From JADGQM01 sp964505935 (GTDB taxonomy: Bacteria; Desulfobacterota; Syntrophobacteria; Syntrophobacterales; Syntrophobacteraceae): a stretch of 20,078 nt of DNA. The position numbers and the translations under genes are program-made. Position 1 is the stretch's first letter. Each line of letters starts with the position of its first letter. This document shows, in pieces, positions 1 through 8,547 of this stretch. Where the stretch lies: positions 1 through 20,078 of the forward strand of contig CAZDKX010000051.1 in assembly GCA_964505935.1 (NCBI GenBank), in the 5' to 3' direction. The notes under the pieces are model-generated. The model was not told where the DNA came from. It ran no database searches and was given only the letters and a program-made list of their open reading frames with translations.

Positions 1-124
1 CCTTAGTTGAATAGATATGACACCATACTGCTATAACTTTCTGCACAATTGTTCACCAACTGTCAAGAAAAAATTCGTCACCACCCGTTGGATTCAATAC
101 AATTCAGCAAAAATTTCTATCCAG
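1..124. other. Intergenic, no gene seen
   Basis: AT-rich stretch at the window edge. A TTGACA hexamer is present on the minus strand (61-66), but no -10 box lies at a normal distance from it. No reading frame here looks like a protein. Confidence 0.4.
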
Positions 125-283
125 TTACTGCATTCTGCTCTTGTCTTGGCTACCCTTCAGCAGCACCAGGGTTTGAAGCATCTTGCGAAAATCCTGGTTC
201 TCCGGAAAGCGCTGGGCAGCCTCATGAAGCAGGGTTTCCGCGCGCCCGAGGCGGTTTTGCCTGAGGCAGAGATGAGCCAGGTT
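125..283 (-). pseudogene. C-terminal remnant of a TPR-repeat protein
   Basis: Reading leftward from 283 there is an open frame of 52 codons ending in TAA at 125-127. It contains stretches such as NLAHLCLRQNRLGRAETLL and HEAAQRFPENQDF, which fit one tetratricopeptide repeat (small-large helix-A pattern, RAE-LL-EA, then the FPEN turn). A TAA codon (284-286) sits directly before the first residue, and alaS begins 20 nt further upstream. The rest of a TPR gene therefore cannot lie in frame, and no ATG precedes the repeat. I read it as the surviving 3' end of a decayed or rearranged gene. It could also be a chance match, or translation could start at an internal ATG and give a very short peptide. 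It is leftward, on the same strand as the alaS operon and just after it. Confidence 0.45.
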
Positions 284-302
284 TTAAAATAACGACAACA
301 GG

Positions 303-2966
303 CTAATTTTCCAACCGATCCCGAATCAGTTTTCGCGCGAGCTTCAGAGCGTCATCCAGCTTTTCCGGACGAGTGCCGCCTGCCTGCGCCATATCCGGGC
401 GACCGCCACCACTGCCTCCGACCTCCTTGGCAATTTCCGCAATCAGGCGTCCGGCGTGGGCTCGCTCGACCAGATCCGGCGTGACGCCAACCAGCAGGAA
501 TACCTTGTCGTCCCTGGTGGCAGCGAGCACCATAATGCCGCTTTCGAGGCGGTTCTTAAACTCATCGTTCATTTCCCGAAGGATTTTGGGACTGTCAGCA
601 TCGACGCGGGCGATGAGGACCCTCGCCCCGCCAAGTTCTTCGGCCTGTTCCAGAAGATCTGCGGAGCGTCTGGTGGTCAGTGACGCCTTGAGCGCTTCGA
701 ACTCGCGTTCGAGCTCCTTTTGTTGCGCCAGCAGCTTTTCGACGCGTTCCTTGACCTCTAACGGGCTGGTTTTCAGGAGGGCGGCAGTCTGCTGCAGAAG
801 ACCCTGCTGCTCGCGCAGATAACCTAAGGCATGACGGCCCGTCAGGGCTTCAATCCTTCTCACCCCCGCAGCCACACTGGTTTCCTGGACCATCACAAAC
901 AGTCCGATATCACCCGTGCGCCGGGTGTGGGTGCCGCCGCACAATTCGCGACTGAACCCGGGAATTTCCACCATCCGTACCCGGTCACCGTACTTTTCTT
1001 CGAACAAAGCCATGGCACCCGTCTTGAGCGCTTCCTCAAGATCCATTTCACGGACCGTGAGATCATGATTGCGGCGAATTTCGGCATTAATCTGTTGCTC
1101 GATTTCCGTTATTTCAGCCGGCGTCAGCGCCGCAAAATGGGTGAAATCGAATCGCAGGCGGTCGGGAGCCACATGCGAGCCTGACTGTTTCACATGGTCC
1201 CCCAGGACCTTGCGCAGAACGGCATGGAGGATATGGGTTGCGGTATGGTTGCGCTGAGTATCCTGGCGTAATTCTTCGGCGACCTTCAGGTGCACCGGGT
1301 CCCCTACCGCGAGTTTTCCTTCGGCCACCTGACCCACATGGACGAAGAGGTTCCCGGGAAGCTTCAAGGTTTCCTCGACCTCCAGTTTGCCGGATGGCCC
1401 GAGGATCTCACCATGATCGCCAACCTGACCCCCGGCTTCACCATAGAAAGGCGTTTCCGCGGTCACCACCTCAACGGCAACGCCGGCTTCCGCCTGTGGC
1501 ACCATCGCACCATCTCTAATCAAGGCAAGAATGGAGGAATCGACTTCCAGCCGCTCGTAGCCTCGAAAAACCGTGGCGATGCCCTGAGTCGCCAGCTCGC
1601 GGTAGGCCTCGGAGAGCTCCCGTTCGCCACTGCCCTTCCAAAACATGCGAGACTGTTCCCGTTGCCGGTCCATCAGCTCGTTGAAGCCGGGTTCATCCAC
1701 GTAGAGAGTCAGGTCCCTGGCCATATCGGTAATGATATCGATGGGGAAGCCATAGGTATCGTAAAGCTTGAAAATCAGCGCCCCGGGGATACTGGTCGCC
1801 CCTTGATCCTGGAGGCGCTTGATTTCATTTTGCAGGAGCTTGAGGCCAAAATCGAGGGTGTCATTGAAGCGCTCTTCCTCGTGCAGGATGACCCGGGTAA
1901 TGTAGTTGGTATTCTCAAGCAGCTCCGGATAAGCGTCCTCCATGGCATGCATCACCGCTACGGCGACTTCACTCAGAAAAGGTCGATTCAGCCCCAGAAA
2001 CCGCCCGTGGCGTAAGGCGCGGCGAATCACCCGGCGCAGCACGTAGCCTCGCCCCTCGTTGCTGGGCAGGGCGCCATCGTTAATGAGAAAGGCCGCAGCC
2101 CGGCTATGGTCGGCGATCACCTTGACCGAAACATCCTTTTCCGCATCCCTGCCGTAGTAATATCCGCTCAATTCGCCGATCCTGGTCATCATCGGCGCAA
2201 AGAGGTCGGTGTCGTAGTTGGAGGGCACTTTCTGGATTACCGCGGCCGTCCGTTCCAACCCCATGCCGGTATCGATGCTCGGTTTGGGAAGGGGTTCCAT
2301 GAGGCCGCTCGCCTGGCGATTGAACTGCATGAACACCAGGTTCCACAACTCGAGGTAGCGGTCACAGTCACAGCCTGGACGGCAATCCGGCCGCCCACAG
2401 CCCATTTCCGGCCCCTGGTCGATGAGGATTTCCGAGCAGGGCCCACAAGGACCCGTATCACCCATGGACCAGAAATTGTCCTTGGTTGGGAACTGAAGAA
2501 TCCGCTCCGACGGCAGATACCGCCCCCAGTAGCCACCGGCTTCATCATCCGGACCCAGCTGCATCCCGGCATCCCCTTCGTGGATGGTCGCGTACAGCTT
2601 GTCTTTGGGGAGCCCCAGGACTACCGTCAGGAAATCCCAGGCATATTCAACGGCTTCTTTCTTGAAATAGTCGCCGAAGGAGAAATTCCCCAGCATCTCG
2701 AAGAACGTGTGGTGCCTGGCGGTGCGTCCCACGTTTTCCAGGTCGTTGTGCTTGCCACCAGCCCGCATACACTTCTGACTGGAGGTTGCCCGCTGGTAGG
2801 GCCGCCGTTCTTCTCCCAGGAACGTACGCTTGAACTGCACCATGCCGGCGTTGGTAAAGAGCAGGCTGGGATCATCATGAGGGATCACGGATGAACTCTT
2901 CACAATGGTGTGACCTCGCTCCTGGAAGAAATCCAGGTATGCTTTGCGGATTTCTCTGGCTTTCAT
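303..2966 (-). CDS. alaS: Alanyl-tRNA synthetase
   Basis: Charges tRNA-Ala with alanine in the cytoplasm and removes mischarged Ser or Gly. The 887-residue length is normal. In order: class II catalytic core from the N-terminus (FTNAGMVQFK near 37-46, HHTFFEMLGNFSFGDY near 85-100, GDTGPCGPCSEI at 169-180); a Cys-rich insert (CGRPDCRPGCDCD near 190-202); the tRNA-binding stretch GRGYVLRRVIRRALRHGR around 305-322; and the editing domain with zinc ligands H574/H578 (HTATH) and C676/H680 (CGGTH). The C-terminal DHHA1 domain has the glycine-rich GGSGGGRPDMAQAGG. A TTG codon lies just before the ATG at 2966, but the strong GGAGG is 8 nt from the ATG, so I prefer the ATG. recA ends 31 nt upstream, so this is probably the last intact gene of the larC-cinA-thpR-recA-alaS operon. 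Identity is certain. Confidence 0.97.
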   Translation of the reverse strand: MKAREIRKAYLDFFQERGHTIVKSSSVIPHDDPSLLFTNAGMVQFKRTFLGEERRPYQRATSSQKCMRAGGKHNDLENVGRTARHHTFFEMLGNFSFGDYFKKEAVEYAWDFLTVVLGLPKDKLYATIHEGDAGMQLGPDDEAGGYWGRYLPSERILQFPTKDNFWSMGDTGPCGPCSEILIDQGPEMGCGRPDCRPGCDCDRYLELWNLVFMQFNRQASGLMEPLPKPSIDTGMGLERTAAVIQKVPSNYDTDLFAPMMTRIGELSGYYYGRDAEKDVSVKVIADHSRAAAFLINDGALPSNEGRGYVLRRVIRRALRHGRFLGLNRPFLSEVAVAVMHAMEDAYPELLENTNYITRVILHEEERFNDTLDFGLKLLQNEIKRLQDQGATSIPGALIFKLYDTYGFPIDIITDMARDLTLYVDEPGFNELMDRQREQSRMFWKGSGERELSEAYRELATQGIATVFRGYERLEVDSSILALIRDGAMVPQAEAGVAVEVVTAETPFYGEAGGQVGDHGEILGPSGKLEVEETLKLPGNLFVHVGQVAEGKLAVGDPVHLKVAEELRQDTQRNHTATHILHAVLRKVLGDHVKQSGSHVAPDRLRFDFTHFAALTPAEITEIEQQINAEIRRNHDLTVREMDLEEALKTGAMALFEEKYGDRVRMVEIPGFSRELCGGTHTRRTGDIGLFVMVQETSVAAGVRRIEALTGRHALGYLREQQGLLQQTAALLKTSPLEVKERVEKLLAQQKELEREFEALKASLTTRRSADLLEQAEELGGARVLIARVDADSPKILREMNDEFKNRLESGIMVLAATRDDKVFLLVGVTPDLVERAHAGRLIAEIAKEVGGSGGGRPDMAQAGGTRPEKLDDALKLARKLIRDRLEN

Positions 2967-2997
2967 CAAGCGGGCCTCCTCGGCTTGTTGGTCCTTG

Positions 2998-4032
2998 TCA
3001 TTCTGTGATTGCGCTTTCCGCAGGGATGCCGGAGCTCTTCAGGTCGTGAACCTGACGGAGCTTCTGTTCGATTTCCGTAAGAAGCTCCGGATGTTCCCGC
3101 AGGAAACCTTTGGTGTTCTCGCGCCCCTGCCCCAGTCGCTCCCCATTGTAGGAATACCAGGTCCCGGCCTTGTCCACCAGAGCGGCCTCCACCGCCAGGT
3201 CCAGAACGTCGCCTTCCCTGGAAATCCCACGGCCGTAAACAATATCGAATTCCACCTCCTTGAAAGGCGGAGCGATCTTGTTCTTCACCACCTTGACCCG
3301 CGTGCGGTTGCCGACGATATCCTGCCCTTCCTTGATCGGACCAATCCGCCGGATGTCCAGACGCATGGTGGCATAGAATTTCAAGGCATTACCACCCGTG
3401 GTAGTTTCGGGAGAACCATACATGGTCCCGATTTTCATGCGGATCTGATTGATAAAAACCACGCAAGTCTTCGATTTGCTGATGGCAGAGACCAATTTGC
3501 GCAGGGCCTGACTCATCAGCCTCGCCTGCAGGCCCACATGAGGGTCACCCATTTCCCCTTCGATTTCTGCCTTCGGCACCAGCGCCGCCACCGAATCGAC
3601 GACAATGACGTCAATAGCATTGCTGCGCACCAGGATTTCGGCAATCTCAAGGGCCTGTTCGCCATAATCCGGCTGGCTGACCAGCAGGTCTTCCACCAGC
3701 ACGCCCACCTTGCGCGCATAGTTGATGTCGAGGGCATGTTCCGCGTCCACAAAGGCCGCCAGCCCCCCGCGCTTCTGAGCTTCCGCGATGACATGCAGGG
3801 CGAGCGTGGTCTTCCCCGACGATTCCGGTCCGAAAATCTCGACAATTCGCCCCCGTGCCACCCCTCCGATGCCCAAGGCCAGATCCAGGGAAAGACACCC
3901 TGTGGAAATGACCGGTATCTCCATCGGTTGAGCGCCTTCTCCGAGCCGCATGATCGCGCCCTTGCCACACATCCTCTCGATCTGGGACACGGCTACATCG
4001 ATGGCCTTCTGACGATCATCTACAGACGACAT
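2998..4032 (-). CDS. recA: Recombinase RecA
   Basis: ATP-dependent strand-exchange protein for homologous recombination and co-protease for LexA-type repressors. Full length at 344 residues. Walker A is GPESSGKTT at 68-76, Walker B is VIVVDS near 142-147, and the MAW-type segment plus the DNA-binding loops (INQIRMKIG, SPETTTGGNALKFY) are intact. The C-terminal tail is less acidic than in E. coli. Start ATG at 4032 has AAGGA 8 to 9 nt upstream and lies inside the 3' end of thpR (13 nt overlap), which implies translational coupling. No obvious LexA-like operator was recognised directly upstream, so damage control could act at the operon promoter or at a promoter within thpR or cinA. recX, a frequent partner between recA and alaS, is absent. 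Confidence 0.98.
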   Translation of the reverse strand: MSSVDDRQKAIDVAVSQIERMCGKGAIMRLGEGAQPMEIPVISTGCLSLDLALGIGGVARGRIVEIFGPESSGKTTLALHVIAEAQKRGGLAAFVDAEHALDINYARKVGVLVEDLLVSQPDYGEQALEIAEILVRSNAIDVIVVDSVAALVPKAEIEGEMGDPHVGLQARLMSQALRKLVSAISKSKTCVVFINQIRMKIGTMYGSPETTTGGNALKFYATMRLDIRRIGPIKEGQDIVGNRTRVKVVKNKIAPPFKEVEFDIVYGRGISREGDVLDLAVEAALVDKAGTWYSYNGERLGQGRENTKGFLREHPELLTEIEQKLRQVHDLKSSGIPAESAITE

Positions 4033-4607
4033 GGTTGGTTTTCCTTTTTAGTGAGTCTTCTCCGAAATAGGGGAGTATAGCGGGCGCCTTCCGGTCTCAG
4101 TTCGCTTTTATACAGTACCAGCTCAGTCACGTCAAAAGCTTCCGCCCTGAAGCGCTGACGCTCAAGGAGCAACTCCTGCAACAAACGTAAATGCTGCCGA
4201 CCCTTGACTCTCCCAAGGGTAAGATGAGGCTTGAATGGCCGCTCTTCCCGCTTGAATCCCAACTGCACCATGGCTGCTTCCACGGCCTGCTGCAGATCGT
4301 TGAGAGCTGTTGCGTCTCCCTCCAGTCCCACCCAGATGACCCTCATCTGCCTGATCGTCGGGAAGGCACCACAGCCAACCGGTTCCAGCCGAAAAGGAGA
4401 GGCGTTCCGAGCCACCTCGTCCAGCCTGTTTTGGATCTCCGAGATTCGTTCGGGAGCGACATCGCCGAGGAACTTGAGGGTCAGGTGAATCCGTTCCGGT
4501 TTGACCCAGGTGATGGGGGCTCGAGCCTCCTGCAATTCCTTCTCAAGTGTGCTCAGAGCTTCCTGAAGGCGCGAAGACAGATCGATAGCAATAAAGGTCC
4601 TCACCAT
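4020..4607 (-). CDS. thpR: RNA 2',3'-cyclic phosphodiesterase (2H family)
   Basis: Member of the 2H phosphoesterase family once called 2'-5' RNA ligase; it opens 2',3'-cyclic phosphate ends of RNA and can join tRNA halves in vitro. At 195 residues it has the usual length. The two catalytic HxTx motifs are plain: HLTLKFLG beginning at H41 and PHLTLGR with H128. The N-terminus (MVRTFIAIDLS) is typical. Its ATG abuts the TAA of cinA with no spacer, and its end overlaps recA by 13 nt. Linkage of cinA, thpR and recA is a recurring arrangement in bacteria. The cellular substrate in this organism is unknown. Confidence 0.93.
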   Translation of the reverse strand: MVRTFIAIDLSSRLQEALSTLEKELQEARAPITWVKPERIHLTLKFLGDVAPERISEIQNRLDEVARNASPFRLEPVGCGAFPTIRQMRVIWVGLEGDATALNDLQQAVEAAMVQLGFKREERPFKPHLTLGRVKGRQHLRLLQELLLERQRFRAEAFDVTELVLYKSELRPEGARYTPLFRRRLTKKENQPCRL

Positions 4608-5855
4608 TTACAAACTTCTCCACAGCAGCATCAACGCCGCTTGCGCCGTGCGCTCCTGAATGAGCTCACGGTTGCCGTTGAAAAGGTGCTTTTCAACCTT
4701 CTCGCCCTCCGCGCTGGCACAGGCAAGGTAGACCGTGCCTACGGGCTTTTCCTCACTCCCACCGGTTGGCCCGGCAATACCGGTCGTCGCCAACGCCGCC
4801 TCCACCCCGGATTGAGCACGGAGTCCCTGCACCATCGCCCGCACCACTTCCTCACTGACGGCACCATAGCTGGCAATCAGCTCTCGCGGAACCTTGAGCA
4901 GTTCCTCCTTGGCTTCATTGCTATAGGTCACAAGTCCTCTTTCAAAATAATCCGAAGCGCCGGCGACAAGCGTGATCTTTCTTGCCACAAGCCCGCCGGT
5001 ACAAGACTCAGCAACCGCCAGTCGCCACTTTCGAGCCCTAAGCTTCGAGCCGATGGCGTGTTCCAGGGTTTCGTCATTTCGCCCAATGATGTGTTCCTGC
5101 CCCATCACCTCAACGATCTGTTTCTCGACTTCCGCGATACGCCGTGCCGCTGCGTCCCTACTCTCCGCAGCAGCCATCAGTGTCAGTCTGACTTCAGCAT
5201 CATGAGGCAAATAGCCGACTTCAACCCCCGTATTGTCAAGATCAAGGGTCTTGATGCGCCGATTCAGTTCCGACTCAAAAAAACCCTGGATACGAATGAT
5301 CTCCTTTACCTGCCTCAACCGCTCGGGAAACCGCTCTTCCAGTTCCGGAATGACAAATTCTGCGACCAGGCTTTTCATCTCGTGTGGTACACCTGGCAGA
5401 AAGTAGCACGGTACCCCCGAATACAACAGGAAATAGCCCGCCATCCCAACTCCCAGTTTGATCGCCCCTTCAGGCATGTGCGCCATCTTGGCCACTTGTT
5501 CCGACCAGGAACGGCCTTGTCTTGCCAGACGATCCCTGAGCCATTGCGAGTAGCCGGGATCGAGCGCCAGTTTGAGGTTGAAAGCCCGTGCTACCGCATC
5601 ATTAGTACGGTCATCATCGGTTGGCCCCAAGCCGCCGGTAATGATCATAAAATCAGATTCACGGTGGCACTGGGAAAGGACCTTGACGATCTCCTCCTCG
5701 ACATCTCCGACGGTGATCATCCGGTCAAGCCTAAAGCCCTTGGCGCGCAGTTCGAGAGCTATATGGTGCGCATTGCCATTGGGAATGTCTCCGAACAGGA
5801 TCTCATCCCCGATCGTAATCAGTGAGCCGCTGATCGTCCTCAGCTTATCTGCCAT
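4608..5855 (-). CDS. cinA: CinA: competence/damage-inducible protein (NMN amidohydrolase type)
   Basis: Two-domain protein of 415 residues, the standard length. The N-terminal half is the MoaB/MogA-like COG1058 domain, with GDEILFGDIPNGNAHH near the start and the GGLGPTDDDRTNDA signature. The C-terminal half is the CinA domain proper, with AVAESCTGGLVARKIT and ATTGIAGPTGGS. Characterised CinA proteins deamidate nicotinamide mononucleotide to nicotinic acid mononucleotide (pyridine nucleotide salvage), and some hydrolyse ADP-ribose. Which activity this one has cannot be told from sequence. It lies 9 nt after larC and abuts thpR, so it is almost surely cotranscribed with recA. Start at 5855 fits the conserved N-terminus. 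Confidence 0.95.
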   Translation of the reverse strand: MADKLRTISGSLITIGDEILFGDIPNGNAHHIALELRAKGFRLDRMITVGDVEEEIVKVLSQCHRESDFMIITGGLGPTDDDRTNDAVARAFNLKLALDPGYSQWLRDRLARQGRSWSEQVAKMAHMPEGAIKLGVGMAGYFLLYSGVPCYFLPGVPHEMKSLVAEFVIPELEERFPERLRQVKEIIRIQGFFESELNRRIKTLDLDNTGVEVGYLPHDAEVRLTLMAAAESRDAAARRIAEVEKQIVEVMGQEHIIGRNDETLEHAIGSKLRARKWRLAVAESCTGGLVARKITLVAGASDYFERGLVTYSNEAKEELLKVPRELIASYGAVSEEVVRAMVQGLRAQSGVEAALATTGIAGPTGGSEEKPVGTVYLACASAEGEKVEKHLFNGNRELIQERTAQAALMLLWRSL

Positions 5856-5864
5856 GTGTCTTCC

Positions 5865-7034
5865 CTACCCTGTTTGCTTTGCCAGTAACAATACTTCCTC
5901 ATAGACCTCTCGAAGAGGCCTTCCCAGCTTCTCGGCAAGCCGCCTGCAGGCCTCATATTCCGGGATCATCCGGCACCCTCCCTCAGGAAGGAAGACCCGC
6001 TTCACCTCACATGCACCATAAGGAGTATCAAGCACTTCGACCTTCCGACCAAGCTCCACCCGGCTTACTTCCTGTATCCGCAACCCCAGGGTGGTCGTCT
6101 CTGCGAAAATCAACGCCATCACTTGCGATTGCAGTGCCGGCTCAAGCAGCACCTGCAACATAGTCCCCGGTCGGTTTTTTTTCATCTGGATCGCTGTCAT
6201 GCTGACATCCAAAGCACCCAGCGCCAGCAGCCTGTCCATAACATACCCGTAACACTCCGGATTCATATCATCGATATTGGTTTCAAGCAAGATGAGGCGC
6301 CTCTCCCGCCATGGGCTGACAGCATCGCCCACCAGGATTCTGAGGAGATTGGGGGGATCGGACGCAGGATTCTTGCCGACGCCGTAGCCCGAAGCCTGCA
6401 GGGTCATCTCCGGAATCGACCCATAAGTTCCCACGAGAGAAGCCAAAAGAGCTGCTCCCGTAGGCGTCACCAGTTCACGCGCTTCGTTGCTGCCGCAGAT
6501 CGGGACCCCCTCCAGTAAGTGTACTGTGGCCGGCGCAGGAAGCGGCAACACTCCATGATGGGTCTTCACAAAGCCCCGACCCAAGGGAACGGGAGATGAC
6601 CAGATCTGGGCGACTTGAAGGTAGCCAAGGCCAATCACGGCCCCCGCGATATCCAATATGGAGTCCACCGCTCCCACTTCATGAAAATGAATCGCTGATA
6701 CCGGTACCTGATGCACCCGAGACTCTGCCAGAGCAAGCTTTCGGAACACGCCCCGGATCTTATCCTGAATTGCTTCGTCGAGGTTGCTGCGCTGGATCAA
6801 GTCCTCGATGTCCCCAAGCGAACGGTGAGGCTGCTCGTTCACCTCGATGAGGACCCGAGTGCCACTGATCAGCCCGCGGTGCTCCTTGACGGCACGTATC
6901 GCATAGCCGGTCAGGGGAATCTTCCGCAAATCCTCAAACAAGACCTCACTCGGCACCCCAAGGTCAAGCAGCGCTCCCAGCACCATATCGCCACTGATTC
7001 CGGAGAAGCAGTCAAAATAGGCTATGCGCATCAT
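5865..7034 (-). CDS. larC: LarC: nickel insertion protein for the nickel-pincer nucleotide cofactor
   Basis: LarC (former DUF111) inserts nickel, CTP-dependently, into the pyridinium bis-thiocarboxylate nucleotide used by lactate racemase LarA and related enzymes. The 389-residue frame has the N-terminal YFDCFSGISGDMVLGALLDLG, the FHEVGAVDSILDIAGA signature, and the C-terminal half with NIDDMNPECYGYVMDRLL. In Lactiplantibacillus the gene is read as LarC1/LarC2 by frameshifting; here both halves are in one uninterrupted frame. GGGAGAG precedes an ATG-ATG pair; I use the first (7034). larA, larB and larE are not in the window, so partners must be elsewhere. First gene of the leftward operon, facing dnaN across a divergent gap. 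Confidence 0.93.
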   Translation of the reverse strand: MMRIAYFDCFSGISGDMVLGALLDLGVPSEVLFEDLRKIPLTGYAIRAVKEHRGLISGTRVLIEVNEQPHRSLGDIEDLIQRSNLDEAIQDKIRGVFRKLALAESRVHQVPVSAIHFHEVGAVDSILDIAGAVIGLGYLQVAQIWSSPVPLGRGFVKTHHGVLPLPAPATVHLLEGVPICGSNEARELVTPTGAALLASLVGTYGSIPEMTLQASGYGVGKNPASDPPNLLRILVGDAVSPWRERRLILLETNIDDMNPECYGYVMDRLLALGALDVSMTAIQMKKNRPGTMLQVLLEPALQSQVMALIFAETTTLGLRIQEVSRVELGRKVEVLDTPYGACEVKRVFLPEGGCRMIPEYEACRRLAEKLGRPLREVYEEVLLLAKQTG

Positions 7035-7346
7035 TCACTCTCCCGCTGCCTGCGCTTCCGGCAGCGCATTATCTTCCCAACCATCCTGCTTGATCCCGTC
7101 GGCCGCGGCCTTTGTCGAAACCAGAATAGCTTTCTGTCGAAAAGCTGTGCATATCTTGTGATCAAAACCATCTGCCCTTTCCACCTTGTCTCTTTGGACA
7201 GTGTCATGTGCGCAGAATGCAAAAAACTATTTTTAGCAATTTTAAAGAGTTAACAATCCTTTTGACATTTAGACAACCCTTTATTAAGATTTTTATTGTC
7301 TGTATAGATAGTCCTAATCAAGCAACCCTCCAACCAGGAACTCAGC
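7035..7346. other. Divergent intergenic region larC/dnaN
   Basis: This 312-nt gap holds the dnaN promoter (listed separately). It also contains an inverted repeat AGCTTT-N7-AAAGCT (7128-7146), a direct repeat TGTCGAAA (7113-7120 and 7135-7142, 22 bp apart), and one near-match to a DnaA box, TGTGCATAT. A leftward small frame (to 7031) carries a PTGSSRM peptide at 7082-7102 and its TGA overlaps the larC ATG; I do not call it a gene. No clear promoter for larC was found. Confidence 0.5.
7262..7290 (+). promoter_or_regulatory. Sigma-70-type promoter for dnaN
   Basis: TTGACA (7262-7267), a 17-nt spacer, then TAAGAT (7285-7290): a perfect -35 and a 4/6 -10, in an AT-rich stretch. Transcription would start about 50 nt before the dnaN ATG at 7347. 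Confidence 0.65.
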
Positions 7347-8459
7347 ATGAAAATCCACATCGAAACCGCTCTGCTCTCCGGAGTTCTGCAGAAAGTCATC
7401 AACATAACCGAGAAGAGGACCAATATCCCGATCCTTTCCAACGCTCGAATAAGAGGATTGAATGAGGATGCGATAGAAATCTCGGCTACAGACCTGGAAA
7501 TCAGCCTCCGCACCGAGGTCAAGGCACAGATAGAAGCTCCGGGCATGACCACTGTTTCTGCTCGAAAACTTCTGGATGCTGTCCGTGAACTACCCTATCC
7601 AACTATTACCCTGGAAGATGTGGCTGACAGCAGGTTGCTCGTACGTGCCGGTCGAGCCAGATTTGAACTGCAGACCATTCCTGCGGAGGATTTCCCTCAT
7701 CTGAATTTTCATGAAGGGGCTGAGTTTTCAAGATGTGATGCCTCCTTACTGCGAAGCGCCCTTGAAAAGACTCTCCATGGGGTTCCCTCGGAAGAAGATC
7801 ATTTCAGTGTCGCCGGTCTCTACTGGCACTTTATGGCACCCGGCCACCTACGTTTCGTATCCTGTGATGGGCATCGATTGGCGTATTTTGACATCCCTGA
7901 GGCTTCTTTCCCCAAACTGAATATTGAAAAGGGCATCATTGTTCCCCGTAAGGGAGCCCAGGAAATCATCCGTATCCTTGAAAAGCAAGATGAGGCTTTC
8001 CTTTCCTTCAATGAAAACTGCCTGATTCTCAAAACTGCCGCAACAGTTCTGAGTATTCAATTACTGGATGCTGAGTTCCCAGAGTACCAAGTAATCATAC
8101 CGGATGAAAGACCTTTTTCGGTTGAGCTCAGTTGGGAAGCATTTCTCTCTGCTCTCAAACGGATGGCCGTTTTGACCAATCCCCGTTGGCGTCATGTGAA
8201 GTTCACCATTAAGGAGAATCTCTTGGAGCTGCAGGCGGGAGATCCCGAGGTAGGCAATGCCGATGATGCTCTGGATGTGGACTATCATGGAGATGAGTTC
8301 ACCATAGCCTTCAACGTCAAGTACCTCTTGGAGACCATGCAGAGTATTCAAAGTGAAAGAGTTCGGTTCGAATGGCTTGATGCTTTCCATGGAGGAGTCT
8401 TTGTCGGTCTGGACGATCGTAACTACTTCAGCCTGATCATGCCCATGATCATATCGTAA
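7347..8459 (+). CDS. dnaN: DNA polymerase III beta subunit (sliding clamp)
   Basis: Ring-shaped processivity clamp that tethers DNA polymerase III and other clamp-binding proteins. At 370 residues the length is typical, and the three-domain pattern is visible: N-terminal MKIHIETALLSGVLQKV...TNIPILSN, a middle domain with FVSCDGHRLAYFDI, and a C-terminal domain with NVKYLLETMQSI ending in SLIMPMIIS. The usual ending is MPMRL or similar, so the extreme C-terminus is slightly unusual. It has AGGA 7 nt before the ATG and its own promoter. There is no dnaA, recF or gyrB beside it, so it is either the only clamp gene moved away from the origin or a second copy. Base composition is clearly lower in GC than the flanking genes. 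Confidence 0.95.
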   Translation: MKIHIETALLSGVLQKVINITEKRTNIPILSNARIRGLNEDAIEISATDLEISLRTEVKAQIEAPGMTTVSARKLLDAVRELPYPTITLEDVADSRLLVRAGRARFELQTIPAEDFPHLNFHEGAEFSRCDASLLRSALEKTLHGVPSEEDHFSVAGLYWHFMAPGHLRFVSCDGHRLAYFDIPEASFPKLNIEKGIIVPRKGAQEIIRILEKQDEAFLSFNENCLILKTAATVLSIQLLDAEFPEYQVIIPDERPFSVELSWEAFLSALKRMAVLTNPRWRHVKFTIKENLLELQAGDPEVGNADDALDVDYHGDEFTIAFNVKYLLETMQSIQSERVRFEWLDAFHGGVFVGLDDRNYFSLIMPMIIS

Positions 8460-8547
8460 CCGAGATTATTTTCCACCTGAAACCGTCTTCTCGGGTCCCC
8501 TTTGCAGTGATATTCGGTAGTTCGGCGTGCAGGCGCGAAAGCTGCCG

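Noticed and set aside
61..66. Minus-strand TTGACA near the window edge
   Set aside because: The nearest -10-like TATAGC is 25 nt away, too far for a promoter.
2106..4080. Long plus-strand frames antisense to alaS and recA
   Set aside because: Shadows of well-identified genes; no family motifs.
4191..5825. Very long open frame (544 codons) on the plus strand antisense to cinA and thpR
   Set aside because: cinA and thpR are unmistakable on the other strand; the antisense translation has no recognisable family pattern and arises from codon bias.
7148..7156. TGTGCATAT as a DnaA box near dnaN
   Set aside because: A single one-mismatch copy; no cluster of boxes and no dnaA, so no support for an origin.
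7031..7222. 63-codon leftward frame whose TGA overlaps the larC ATG
   Set aside because: The ATGA overlap is suggestive, but the peptide is very basic with no known homologue that I recognise, and no clear ribosome binding site.
8460..8547. Terminator between convergent dnaN and lgt (CCGAGA...TCTCGG)
   Set aside because: Six base pairs with a loop of about 25 nt and no T-run; too weak to call.
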